64,000 nucleotides of DNA from Turbatrix aceti (Eukaryota > Nematoda > Chromadorea > Rhabditida > Panagrolaimidae): contig OZ017766.1 of assembly GCA_963969345.1 (NCBI GenBank), positions 6,138,001-6,202,000 on the forward strand, written 5' to 3'. Shown piece after piece: positions 10,901-23,808 of this stretch (positions are counted from its first letter, which is position 1; every line of letters begins with the position of its first letter). The translations under genes and the position numbers were made by a program. The notes under the pieces were generated by a model that saw only the letters and a program-made list of their open reading frames with translations, was not told the origin of the DNA and searched no databases.

Positions 10901-12600
10901 AGCTCTTCCAAAAAAAATTAAATTAGATAACAATTTTTTTTAATCCAGTTAACGAGCTGTCAATTTTTTTGTTGCTCGAGGGAGTGGATTTGATTTCTTC
11001 GTCGTCGGCGACAACGGCGGCGGCGGCTGCAAAGATCTGTTCATTCGTGCGCGGTCACCCGTAGGTATGTGAAGTCATTTATCTTCCTCCCCCCCCCTTC
11101 CAGGTATCCTGCCAGGTGGGGGCGCACCCCCCTCTTTCCACCTGCCTCGGTGAACAACACAGATTCATTCATTCGGTTTCCGTATCAATTACGCTCTCGG
11201 ATCTTCCCAAAATTTAATTCTAAATTTCTTTCCGAGTCGTCCTCATTTTTTTTTGCATACAACAATTCCGGTCCGGTCGATGACACCACGCCACGCCACG
11301 CAAAGCGGGCGAACAAACGAACAATGATGATGATGATTGCAATCATCATCCATCGCGGGAACGAACGGTGCATGCACCAACCGCTCCCGCAGGTGATGAC
11401 TGGGCAAGGAACGGATGTCTTGCGTCTTGCGTCTTGCGGGTCTGCTGCTTTGCTCCCTCTGCTCTCCTGAGGGTGTGGTGCGCGAGTCACACCTGACGAG
11501 GGTAGGAGGATGCGCGAGTGAGTCACCTGACCTCCGGTACCTGTACCTGAACTATTCCTCTCCCGACCGGGGAAAAGCAGAGTAATAATAATAATATCGT
11601 CATTCATCCGTGACAAATTATTACGTTATGCAAGATCTTGTCAATCTGATACAGAGTACGTGTCACTGACTTTGTCGTCTTCAGTTCAACATTTTTGAGA
11701 GGATGAATTAAATTTGGCGTCGTTTTTGTGTCGGGCAGTTTCCTTCTGTGTATTTATATTGATTACAAAAAAATTGCTGATTTGTGAACAGGATTTTTTA
11801 TATTTTTTAAAATTTATTTTAGATTTTGAGATTTTTATCTGAACTATTTTTTGCACCTGTACTATTTTTTGTCGGAGTTTTTGACAAAATCATGAATTTA
11901 TCTGTCTATTTTTATTTGCTCACTCGACAAAAACACTAATACCCTTCCTGACTGACCACTACCGGCCTATTGACCAGTGATTTAAGCCGCTCGCTTTCTC
12001 TTTTTTTTGTGATAAGAAATTTGTGTGCGTGCAAAAATCAGAAAAATATATGTACCTCGCTTTTCAGATTTTTTTGAATTGAATTGTTATCAAAGATAAA
12101 TTTATTCATGACTTTTTTGAACGGTTGTTTTGGATTTTTTTGGAACACATCAAAAAAATGTACATAAATTATGTTTAGCGAGAAATTTTTTACATTTTTT
12201 TAAATTAAAATTATTCGTTTTAAAAAATTTTGGGTCAAAGTCAACCTATGTTTGATCCGTGATTTTCCCATCCTTTGCCATGTTTGGATGTCATTTACGC
12301 ACACACGCAATCGTTTTTTGTAAAAAAAAAATTTAGTTAAAAAAAAAAGTACGTTAGACAAATTTCAATCATCAAATCCTGCGTAATTCGTTGTTTGTCT
12401 AAGGAAAAGTTAGGGACGCTGGTGCACAAAGGGTCGAGTAATGATAAACATGTCCCTTGTAGGTCAATATTTATTTGTCGGCCAAGAGCGAAATTCACGC
12501 GCGTAATATCTTGTTCGAAAAAAAACTTTTTTTTTGAATTTTGCAATCATCCAGTACTATTTGACTTCTCTGACATGTTTGACCATTTGATTTGGGTTTT
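7925..12600. other. Long upstream region of the zyxin gene
   Basis: Mostly AT-rich DNA with long A/T runs. GC-richer islands stand out at about 8640-8930, 10380-10640 and 10960-11630 and may be promoter, enhancer or non-coding first-exon DNA. A plausible donor (CCCGTAG|GTATGTG) lies near 11066. No gene with recognisable domains was found on either strand. Confidence 0.5.
8778..8918 (+). CDS. Candidate short coding exon, unassigned
   Basis: A GC-richer segment starts with ATG shortly after a possible acceptor (CTCTCCAG, ending about 8768). It stays open for 47 codons (MPGGKLSTFRVDHGSLQL...) and ends at a good donor (TCCGCG|GTGAGT). Nothing downstream joins to it convincingly: splicing directly to the zyxin exon region at 12604 would meet a stop codon. 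It may be an exon of an unseen gene, a 5'-leader ORF or chance. Confidence 0.25.
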
Positions 12601-12681
12601 CAGGTCGCGTAGTCGCTCGTACACGGACCTCCGCGCAGCTGCCCTCGACGAAGCCACCGCCGCAGCCCTCGCCGCGCAGGA

Positions 12682-15600
12682 ATGGCCACTAGTGCCCCTC
12701 CAGCACCGCCCCCGCCACCTCCTCCACCCCCTCCATCCGCTGTATTCGGAGCCAAGAAGATTCTGGTGGGCAGCCAACGGCCACCAGCGCATCGTAACGA
12801 CGTCGGGAGCATTCGTCCCGCCGCCAACACGCAAGGCCGATCCCCCCTTGCCAAAATACACCCTGAGGCACTACAGCACGCAGCAGCTAACCTGCGCAAG
12901 ACCCAGTACCGTGAATCGTTACTATCATCTGAACCATCAACACTCGCGTTGGGACGACCGGATTTCGAGTCTTTTGGGGGACATTGGACGTCTGACGCGA
13001 AGCATGACAAATTGGGATACAATTCGTCCCGAGAGACGCTTTCTCCTGCGTACTCTGGTGCCTACGCACCTCTGCCACCAGGTCAATACGGTGGACAGTC
13101 CCTTCCGCTAAACAATGGGGGAAGTGGACCCCCGCCGAGGGTATCCCCGACGCCCCCGAGGTCGGGACAACTCTTCAACGACACTGCTTCTCCTTCGCCC
13201 CAGTCTACGCTAAATGTATCGCCTCCCTCTTCACGACTTCCAAATATTGTTTCACCGACGGCGGGCAAAACGACGTCACCGTACACGTATTCATCGATAT
13301 TTGCCAAGAATTACAGTTCTCCGACGATCGATTATTTTTCGCCCCAAACATCCCCTGCTTCTTTCTCTAGCAACGGAACCACGAGCCGCGGGTATTCGAC
13401 ATCGACGACGACCACAACTACGACGACTAGTACGACTAATGGAGCACCACCACCACCGCCACCACCACTACAGGATACACCCAACTACCCTCCCCCTCCT
13501 CCGCCTTCTTCTTCGCCGCCTCGCCGGTATTTTGGGTTCGTTTTTTTTTGAAAATGAATTTTAAAATTTAATGAGTTTTAAAATTTAATTTCGAGAAGTC
13601 GAACTTGGAATTAATCCTTGCTTTATTTTTTTGATCGTTCCAAATCATTTTTATTTGTTCAAATTAAAATTATCAAATTTTTTTCTGCAATGAGATCGGA
13701 TTTTTTTAATTTTTAATTTTTGGCGTTATTCTATAGAATTTTTTTTCAAATTAGAATTTTTTTCTGAAATCAATTATGGATTTTGATCATACATAGTTTT
13801 TTTATCGTTCATAATACGTTTTTTTGAAAATTTGTTTACATCAAAAATTGAATTTATTTTAATAAATAAAAAATTTCGATTTTGGCATTGAAATTGATTT
13901 TTTTCGTATTTTTTTTTGCGTTTTTTGATAAAAAATTTTCCACCGAATAAAATTTTTTTCTAAAATTAAATTTGAATTTGGAATTTGCCTAATTTTTTGA
14001 TCTTTCCGAATCAATTTTCTTATTTTTTTTGTAAAATTGTAAATGTTCACTGAATTTAGATTTTTTTCGGCACCGAATTCCAATTTTGTTTGTAAACCCC
14101 ATTTTTTGATTTCAGCGGCGATCAGTACCAAGCATCCCTCATCTCCAATCCCCAAGACTACATTCACCGCTTTGCAACCCAGACAACAGTCCACGATGTC
14201 GACGATTTGTTGCCGACAAACCAACAACGATTCGCTTCTCAGGTGAAGAAGCCCTACAACTTTGCACAAGAATTACGGGATTCCAGTAAGTCTTTTTTTT
14301 TATTTTGCACGTAATATTTACTATTTATTTTTTGACCAAACTAGTCACAATTAATTAATTAGATAATTTATTGTTTTTCGGCACTGATTTAATTTTTAGA
14401 TTTCGGCATGCAATTGCAAAACAATTTTTGTTTCAATTTATTTATTTTGCGATTCGTTTTCTCAGATTTTTGGACATTTTTGTTGTTGACAAAAAATTTT
14501 TGTTGCAAATTTTTAGTTTATTTTCTATTTACTAAATTTTATAAATAATGATTTTTATCGTTTCATTTTGATTTTTTTTCTTAAAAAAAAACTTATCAAT
14601 CATTGAATTTTTTCTAACGTTTTTTTTTATATCCCATTGATTTCTCCAAAATATCTAGATAGAATTTTCAATTGCATTTTATCTCTTTTGGCCTTTGATT
14701 GACCCCCAAGAGAGACCACAACATGGCTTTTTTTGTAACTGCAAAGTTGTTTTCAAGTTGTTGGGTGGAATGAGTAAGTACAAGTACGAGCTCTGTTGTT
14801 ACCCATGCTTCTCTAAATATTTTTCTTCACGCAATACATACTCCCGAAAGACGTCATGCCATCATGCTGTCTGTCAAAAATGTAAAAGTCTCGACTCCAA
14901 ACTGTCGATCATTTTTTTTATCAAGTCATGAGTCCAAAAAATGATAAATATTGTTTTTGAAACAAAATCTTCAAAAATGCGAGTTTTGATCTAATTTTGA
15001 ACTTTTTTGACTCCTGAGTGCTGACAAAATCCAAAATTGTATCGAAAAACAAGGTCGCATTAACATAAGTGCACCTGGCTTTTTATCTGAAAAACTCATC
15101 GGGATAAATTCATGACATTGACTCTCTTCCCGAATTTCTCGTTATCTCGATGACCGAAGTGATTGAAGAGGCACATACTTACTTATTTATCCGTTTTAGC
15201 GCTAACTGATCGCCAGAAATACGCGAACCAATTTCAACGCTCTCCGCTGGCTGATCGACTTCCTCCCCAGGCTGTCGCTCATATTTACAACGTAAGTCTC
15301 CCAAAAAAAATTTTTTTCGGCTCGTTTTCTCGTTTTTTTTATATTTTTATGACCAGGTTGTTGTTTGTTGTTTGCAACGCAAATTGAATCATGTGGGTTG
15401 GGAAAATCAGAAAATCACTGTTAACTGCACACTTTCACTTTTATGTACCGTTCCGGTTCTCACCGTTACACCTGTTCACGCCCTGGGAACTTTTATCAGC
15501 CATGTTGACAGTTGCATGGTCCGGAGATGTTTTTATAAATACCGGCCTGTCTGGGTGAAAAGTATATCATTCTGGCCATTTGGAGGGACTCGAATGTCGT

Positions 15601-18600
15601 TGAATGTTTTTTTAGGTTTCTTCCATTAGAAAAATTTTTTTTGAAAAAAAAATCTTTTCCCTTCTTTCCCATCGGATTTGGACTTTTGCATACGTGATAT
15701 TTTTGGCTCTTGTTTGAACGCTTTCTGAAGAATCCATTTTCCTGCAAAAAGCAGAGACATGTTTTTTTTCTTTTCCCCAGGACCCAAAAGCCATCAATCA
15801 GCGAACTTCAATGATTGTTCCTAGATGATTTGCACTTGACTGCAGAGTACATACAAATCTTGCCAAAAAATGTACACAAACATAGTTGTATTCCCTTTTT
15901 TTCTGCTGGTAAACTTGTTTGCATGCCAGTTATCACCATGCTTGCACCCAGCACCAGTCCCGCGGGTCTTCTTCGGTCTTCGGGTCTTTGGGTCCGGGGT
16001 CATGTGTCGTACGTAAGCATGCGTCCAAACGAACAGGGATCATGCATGCATGTCGTTGGCACAGCACGAGACAGAACAGACGCGGCATACCAAATGATTC
16101 CATGTATTACGCTGCTTTTTCTTTTCGTGTCTTTTTTGACGAAATTTGTCAAAAAAAAAGAATTGTGTAAACATTTATCTTTTTTGAGCCAGGTTGACTG
16201 GAAATTTTGTTTTTTGGGATTTGGAAGGGGTTTAACTTTTTGAAAGAACCCAAATATTTTCTTCCAAAGATTACAAAACAAAAACAAAAAGTGTAAAAAA
16301 ATTGTTCTCTGCCGGAATCGAACCTTAGACTTTGATGAGTTTATCACAGTTTGCGCCTTTTACCACTGCGCCACGGATGCAAATCCATGATTTCGAATTT
16401 CTTCTATAAAAAACATAAAAAAATAATAAGTCCATTCCTAAAATAACGGCATTATTCCATTTGGATTTAGAAAAAACACTCATTTTTTCTTTTACCACTG
16501 TTTTGTTATCTTGCTGACGTTACATCTCCGCTTTATTTTTTTTTCTAAATTCGGCCCATTGTTTTCCCGGGAAGCAGCGCCGCGACCACAAAAAAACCGA
16601 CGGCAGCGCAATTGCTCTTAGACCATCTTTTCCTAGTGTTTTCGTCTTTCCTCCTCCGCCGCAGCTGTGGGCCTTTTTCGGCATCTTTGAAGTGGGCCTC
16701 ACAGATTTTGCCAAGATAGACGATAGATGTTCGTTCGTTCGTTGCCTCATCGAAAACATCGAACACTTGAAACCTTTTCCAAAGAAAAGAAACCACATTG
16801 GATGATAATTCCAATCCCGCGAGCAAGCGCGGGCGTTGCACATAAAACAAAAATGTGTTAACCAATTCGGAAGACCCGCAAAGTTCTTAGAGCCTGACGG
16901 AGTGAATTATAGTGATGACTTGCGGACAACAAAGAAGCGAAAAAAGTTTAGCCTTTCAATTGTTTTCATTTAGATAGACGGGAAAAAAAGAGGATTAAGC
17001 TGGAGGAAGAGAGAAAACAGACAACAGACCGCTGTTTTCACTTTCATTGAATCAATGCAAACATGAAATTAGTGGCAAAATACATATTATACATTCGAGT
17101 TTGTGATTGGGGGATTACTGCAATTTGCTGGTTAGCTGATGGAAAAACAAGCGCAATGCAAAGGTATAAATATTTCTGGATTAGTGCTGGCCATTGTGGC
17201 AAAGTTCCCATGGGAATTAGAAATATGTAGGGGAGTTATCCCGTGATGGGAATCCCGGGATAATTCTCGGGATATTTCCCATCTGAATCCCTTCTTCGCC
17301 GATCTGGTGCTGGCATGCGAAATACATCGGAAGAAAATTTGTATACGGCGGATCAAGTTGTTTTTGTAGCAAAGGTGTGAAAGGCGCAGAAGTTTGTGAG
17401 CTTCTTGGCGGTCCAGGTTCGATTCCGGGTTGTTGCAAATTTTTTTTTATTGTTTGTGAAGTGTAAACATTGCAAAACAACATTTGTTTTTTATCTCATT
17501 GTTGCAAAAAAAATGAAATTGAAGGTCTGTTCGTTTCCCACAAACGTTTTTTGCACTTGAAATTCACTTTTGTCAGATCCAAAACCCTGCGGGATGCAGT
17601 TATTTAGCTTCCAACAGAAAAACAATCAAGTTGCTCTGTATGTACGAACGAAGCACTTTGACATTGACACACACACACAAACATATATGCACAAATTTGT
17701 AAAACGGGTTGTTGACACAGCGTTTGAGCATCAGCAACAACGTTCGTTTCGGTCCTCTTCGAAGCAAACTGAATTTTCAAAAAAAAATTAAAAAGAGTTG
17801 AACAGTTGAATTCTTGCAGGAGACGATCGCTGCAACGCAAAAGAAACTCGCTGCTGGCAATCGCTCTCCTGCACCTGGCATAAACTCGAGCAACTCTCCC
17901 TCCTCCGCCGCCTCTGCCGCCGATCAAGTCGACCAACTCATACGTCAGATGGAAACCAAGCTTCGTGAGACCGAAACCAAGGTTTCATCGACGACGGGCA
18001 CAACCACCTCTTCCTCCTCTCCGCCACCGCCTCCTCCTCCGCCTGCGAACAACAATCATTACGGTTTGTTTGCTGCTTCTCTTTTTTTTCTTTTTTTTTC
18101 ACCAACGAATCCCCAATCGACAGAAATGCAACTAAAAATAGAATGAATGCGGCTGCTGTTGTCGGAAGAACTGACAAAGAGGATAAAATTGACGCTTCTT
18201 CTTCCGTTGTCTAAAAGGGGTTATTTGGGGGTTTATTTTGTTTTGTTTACCATGTTTTGGGATCATGGGTTTTTGTCGGCAATCTGACTAAAATTAAATA
18301 TTATAATTTAGAACTTTTTTGACAAAAAAATTTTTAGAACGGCAGAAAATTTTTTTAAATCGTAAAATTATGTTCAAAAAAATACGTACATAGTTTTTTG
18401 GTCAAAATTAAACTTTTTTTGATTTGAAAAAAAATCTGACAAAATTGAATTTTTTTGACTGTGTTCATTTTTTTTGAAATCGTAAAAATGCGTTTTGAAA
18501 AAATGTCACACAAGATTTTTTGTAAAGAATTTGACATTTTTTGGGTCGAAAAAACAAATTTTTAGAACAAAAATTTTTGATTAAAGTATTCATTTTTTTC

Positions 18601-21600
18601 GAAATCGTTAAAATGCGTTAAAAAATTAGTTATGTAAGTTAGTTAATTTTTCACCCGAAAAACAAATCCCAAAGAATTTTTTTTGGAGCTTAAGAGGCCC
18701 TTCATCGTTCCATAAAATTTATAAAATCCCGAAACCACAGCCCTAACATTTCTCGTCATACGTATGTACGTATACTGCGTGTCCATTCGTGTTCTTTTGT
18801 GAGAAGGCACCCTGCCGGGGACACCCCCTCTCCCTTGTTCTCCCCCATATATACGTAAATAGTACCCGTTGAATTTCAAATTAATGCTCCGTAAAGTGGT
18901 ATGTTATCCGTAAGTGTGCGTATGCGTATGCCATTGTCTACACGCAATGCGATGCGGCACGAGCACGAGCACCAGCACCAGCACCAGCACCGGTGCCCTT
19001 TCTTCGAGAAAGGGAGCTGCCGCTCTCGTCCGTCCCCGTCCCAGGCTTCCGTTGCCGAAGAACAACTCCCGAGGGCATTCCCGCAAGAACTTTAGCAGCA
19101 GCAGCAGCGAAGTTCTTGACGTCCCTGGTAGCTCGCAAGCCTATGCAGTAGGCTTTATTGTTTTCTGACACCCGGCAAAAGTCCCAGGGCGGAGCGTCTT
19201 CAACTACGACATTTGCTCTACGCCAGATGCCTTGCGTCTGATTTAACCAGGGCCATCCATGGCAGTGACGGCATCTCGAAAAACTTCGCCCCGGACCGAG
19301 GCACTCTTTCTTCTTTCCTCTCTTTTTTTTTGTCTGTCAAAGAATGAATCAAACAACAACCACGACTCGATTCTTCTTCTTCGCGACCATCCGCTTGTTT
19401 TTTCCTCAATAAATTCGTGTTAGTTGTCAAATGTTTTTCTGACTATCATCTTTGTAATCATATTTATTTGTTCTGGGAGCAGAAAATCGTTTAGTGGGGT
19501 CATGGGCCTGGAAAATCTGGTTTTGTTCGACGGTGATGACAGCAAATTTGGTGCCGTTCTAATGAAATTTGAAATTTGAACTTGCATTTGTTGTTTTTTT
19601 TTGATTTTTGAGCTTGAATCATTTTTTTATCTTGTCTGACAAAAAAATGGGTAATTGAAGGAATTACATATTTTATCGACGTGATTAGGCAATCAGAAAT
19701 TTGTTCAACCGTAGTCTAATTACAGAATACCGTAGATTCGGGAGAAAAGCATTGGTTAATTGGTTGGCAGTTAACGAAGGCATTCGTGTTTTTCAAAAAA
19801 AAATTTTTGTTTTTCTTCCACCAGAGATTTTTTGCGGAAGGCATCGGATAAAAAATTGAGCTAATGAAACGCCGATTACCAAAATCGAAGTGTACAGAAA
19901 ATCCAAATGAACGCTATTAGGTTTTTTTTGAAGATTTATAGGTGTTCAAACGTTTAAATTTCAGTTTCGAAAAAAACACTTCTCAAACATCAAAAAATAA
20001 AAAAACCCGATTTTTCAACTATCAAAAAAAATCTACTTTAGACAGATCCGTCCTTTTTTTTGAACATTCTTTTGTTCTCGATCCAATCCAATTTTTTCTG
20101 TTGATTGATGTCGAAAACTCGTACTTCCCTATATTTTTGATTGCGTTGGCTCCTCCGTCACCTTTTTCCTCGTTGTTGTTTCGATCGGAAAAGTGAGCAG
20201 AGTGAGTGAGCATCGATGCGATGCGTCTTCGTGATGCCGACCGCCCGGTGGTGGTGGTAGTGATGACGGTGCTCGCCTCCCTCCTCCCTCCTTGCTGCTG
20301 GCAACTGCGCGCAACACACGTCTTCTGCGTGTTCGTGGTGGTGTGTGAGTCAGCTGTTTCTTGCATCCAGGCGGTCTCGGGGCTCGGACTCAGGGCTCAG
20401 GGCTCCCGCTGTGACTGATGCGTGCCGAAAGCTATCCTAGCTTTTGGGGGGTTGTTGCTCTTTATTGTTTACCATCATGTTGTTTTTTTTGTGCTCTGCC
20501 TGGAGGGATGGGATTGTTACTCTCCTCGGGTGGTGTCTTAGTTAGTTCTTCGAACAAGTGTCTTTCTTGTTCGTTGGTGTGGTGGCGTGGCTGTCATCAC
20601 ATTCAACTTTCACTTTCGTTTAACTTTGTTTTTGACTTTTTTGAACTCTTCAAGAGCTCTGATTTTGTTTTTTTTCTAAATATTTTTTACAATTTTTTTT
20701 TAGGTCAAAAAATATTTAATTATTTAATAATTGCGTGAACATCTTTTTTTTGTGAACATCCGCTTCGTTGCGTTCGTTCGTCCGTTCCAAAAACTGGAAC
20801 ACCATTTTTTTCCCATAAATCCATTAAAACGATCATTCTAAATATATTTATATTCTGCATTTGTGAATTTTTTTTGCATATATTTATGAAGATATTTTGA
20901 TGCTGATGCTGATGATGATGAGGCATCGATTTATTAATTGATCGCCACTCTTTGCCCTCTTTCCATCGCTGTTTCCTTTTTTAGTCCTTCTGACCTGACG
21001 AGAGACGACCTCTCACCTCACCTCACCGACGCTAACAAACAGCATCCTCTGTCTATCTCATTCTGAATATCTTAGCCATGGCCGACGATGGCGATGTCGG
21101 TAAGTGTCATTGTCGATGTCGTTGTCCATTGCAAGTGCGATTGTCGTCTTTTGACTGACGTCAAATTTGATGCATAGGTCCTCAGTGACTTTTTTTACAC
21201 GACAAAGTCTATACAATTTCACAATTTTCGTTTTAGAAGTCTCCCGGATGAAAAAGTTCCCTGAGTAATCCCAAGTTGTACATACCGTAAAAATCTTTTT
21301 AAAAAAATTTTTAGGGACTATCAAAAAACAGCTTTGTAGGAGGCCCATAAGAATTCATGAGACTCATCAAAAATCCGTTTTGGTCCAAAACAAAAGAATT
21401 AGAGTGGCCGCAAAAAACAACTGCCACACTGCAGATGTTTTTTTTATTTAATTTATGGCTTTCATTTGTCAACCAAATCGGCTTTCAACAATTTTAAGTG
21501 GTCCATAAAATTTTTTTTCAAAAAAAAATTACTGTATTCAAAAAATTCAATCAACTTTTTTTGGGGGTGGAAAAAATCGGAAAAGCAGTTTATTAGAGCC

Positions 21601-23227
21601 GACGGAAACACGAGAGTGCATGCGTTCTAAATAAACATTTTTTGACGTCGTCGGGAATATTTGATTTATTCCCTCGGCGTTGCTCAAAATTTGTTAGAAC
21701 AACAGCAGTGGCACAGAAACATTTCGAAATACAATTTTTTTGTTTACAAAATTTTTAGTCCTCAGAATATTTTATTTTGACCGAAAATTTTTTTTTTTTC
21801 AGATATTTGCTTAAAATGCCAAAAAGAAATCGCAGGTGAAATTCCTGGCGTCACGGCTCTCGGAAAGCCCTATCACGTGTCGTGCTTCTGCTGCGATGTC
21901 TGTTCCAAACAACTTGCCGGATGCTCATTTTATCACGTTGATGGAAAGAACCTTTGCCAGGTTGATTACATGGTAAGTTTTTGGAAACACAAAAAATATT
22001 ATTCAGTTGAATTTGGACCAAATGTTGCATTTTGGTAGTCACGAACGAACCAAGACGAACAAATGGTTGTTATCGTTGTCATCAAATTCATATTTTCAAA
22101 TGGGCTCATATATTTTTATTGCTCCCCATTGTGCCAGTTTTGAAAACTGAGCTTGTTTTCGAAAAAAAAGAATACAAAAAATTTTCATTTGCGCACGAAC
22201 GTTTTTAGAAAATTCAAATTTTTGTAAACAGATTTCCCGAAAAAAATTCTGTGCAATTTTTTTGGATGATGCCCTAAATCGAGATCTAAAAAACAGCATT
22301 TTTTTGAAAAATGACTCATTATTTTTGTTGGCGTCCATCCATGTTTAGGACATGGCAAAAAAATTTGTTGCCAAACGTCAAGCAAAATAATTTTTTTTCA
22401 GCTGTACAGTTAGGGCCCCATCAGCTGTGAAAATGATTGATCACTTCGATCCTGTCTTTTTAGCAAGTCTTTTCTGTCAGTCATTTTATTAGGGAAATCA
22501 AAAGGGCCTCTAAAAATTTACCTTAGCTTTTTTTGTTACCACGAGCAAAAAATTTTAGCAAATTTTTCTGGTATTGTACATAATATTTATCTTTTATTAG
22601 ATTTTTAACGAAAAAAACGCAAAGAACATCAAAAATTTTGTGTGTATCACATTCTTGAAATTTTTTATTGGCACTTGGAATTAACACCATTTATGACTCG
22701 AAAACAACTTTTTACATAAAAAACAAAAAAAAACAGTAAAAAATATGTTATGGGATTTCAGAATTCCCTCGATAAGTGCGATAAATGTGGCACGCCAATC
22801 ACGCAGAAGATCCTCCGTGCCATGGGCAAAGCCTTCCATCCCGATTGCTTTGTCTGTCCGGAGTGCAGCAAATCCCTCGATGGCATTCCCTTCACCGTCG
22901 ATCCACAGGGCGTGCCGTACTGCGTTGATTGCTACCATGAGTAAGTTCTTGAAAAAACATCACAACATATTTACAAAAATCTTTCCAATTTTTAGACGCT
23001 TTTCGCCCAGGTGTGCAGCTTGCCTAAAATCCATCGTGCCACCAAAAGGCGAAACCGAAGTTGCCCGCATCGTAGCACTCGACAGATCCTATCACGTCGA
23101 ATGCTACAAATGCGAAGATTGCGGCGTTCAGCTGAGTTCCAAGATCGAAGGCCAGGGCTGTTATCCGCTCGAATCGCATATCTTCTGCAAAGCCTGCAAT
23201 CTGAAACGCATCAAAGCCAATCACTGA
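12682..23227 (+). CDS. zyx-1: Zyxin homologue: Pro-rich N-terminus and three LIM domains
   Basis: Exons are 12682-13526, 14116-14285, 15200-15291, 17820-18063, 21803-21972, 22762-22940 and 22996-23227, giving 643 aa. The first 280 residues are Pro/Ser/Thr-rich, with poly-Pro tracts near the start and again at residues ~255-280; such tracts bind Ena/VASP-type EVH1 domains. A second Pro tract (SPPPPPPPPA) lies just before the LIM region. LIM1 is one exon (DICLKCQKEIAG ... NLCQVDYM), LIM2 the next (KCDKCGTPITQK ... YCVDCYHE) and LIM3 the last (CAACLKSIVPPK ... HIFCKACNL); all Cys/His/Asp zinc ligands look intact. Zyxin acts at focal adhesions, muscle dense bodies and on stressed actin. A trans-splice-like acceptor (GGGTTTTCAG, ending ~12603) precedes the ATG. 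A different frame just upstream (YTDLRAAALDEAT...) also looks protein-like, so the true N-terminus may differ. Confidence 0.9.
16313..16382 (-). pseudogene. Degenerate tRNA-like sequence
   Basis: On the minus strand there is a good box A (TGGCGCAGTGGTA) and a good box B (GGTTCGATTCC) at tRNA-like spacing. The acceptor and anticodon stems do not pair convincingly. It is probably a tRNA relic or a tRNA-derived SINE inside the zyxin intron. Confidence 0.5.
17360..17443 (+). pseudogene. tRNA-derived sequence (SINE-like)
   Basis: The segment ends with a strong box B (GGTTCGATTCCGGG) and has a pairing arm of anticodon-arm type (GAAG...CTTC), but box A and the acceptor stem are poor. The reverse frame spells PGIEPGP, the usual trace of a tRNA-derived repeat. 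It lies about 1 kb from the other tRNA-like sequence, in the same intron. Confidence 0.4.
21078..21099 (+). promoter_or_regulatory. zyx-1: Alternative first exon for a LIM-only zyxin isoform
   Basis: ATG followed by codons for ADDGDV and one extra G, then the donor GTAAGTGTC. The phase matches the LIM1 exon at 21803 exactly (G|AT gives Asp). The resulting protein would be 200 aa: seven new residues plus three LIM domains. A short LIM-only isoform of zyxin is known in C. elegans, so an internal promoter upstream of 21078 is a reasonable inference. The exon sits in the 3.7-kb intron 18064-21802. Confidence 0.7.
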
Positions 23228-23808
23228 CTCCGCCCCCCCCCCCTCTATCCCTTTTCCTGCCCCGTGGTGCTTCCTCTCCTTTCACTCTACTAGTCGTGTG
23301 CCGTCGAAAAAAAAATAAACTAACAACTGATTACCCGCCGTCTCACGTGCTTTTCCGGTCATGTCCTAGGCCCCCTTGCCTGTCTCCGCGCAATCATTCA
23401 AAACGTTACCGTAAAAGTTTTTTTTTCAAATTGTACGAAATCATTATTTCCCTTGATTTTTTTTGCAGTGTCGTTTTTTTGTCTTTTTTGTACGCCTGAA
23501 TGAAAATAAATACTAATGAGAAATTATCTTTGGGTTTTGAAATAAAAATGTCTCGCAGCGAAAAGTTCCGAAGCGTGCGCGTCGGGATCTCTTGACGCGA
23601 ACAGAGTGCTCTTGAAATGAAAGTCGACGCGAAAAACGGCGAAGTGCTCCTGACACGAAAGTTATTCGTCGGTAAGGACATTTTGTATGATACCCAGTAT
23701 GATACCGCCTATAATGTTTCTTATCTATAAGCATAAAACGAGCAATTCTCCGTTAAATGTGTCAGTGTTACCAGCTAATCACCTCCGGATTGTCGTCTGC
23801 CAGCTAAC

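Noticed and set aside
18901..19171. His/Gln- or Ala/Gly-rich ORFs on both strands in the big zyxin intron
   Set aside because: They come from a GAGCACCAGCACCAG-type microsatellite and lack compatible splice phases.
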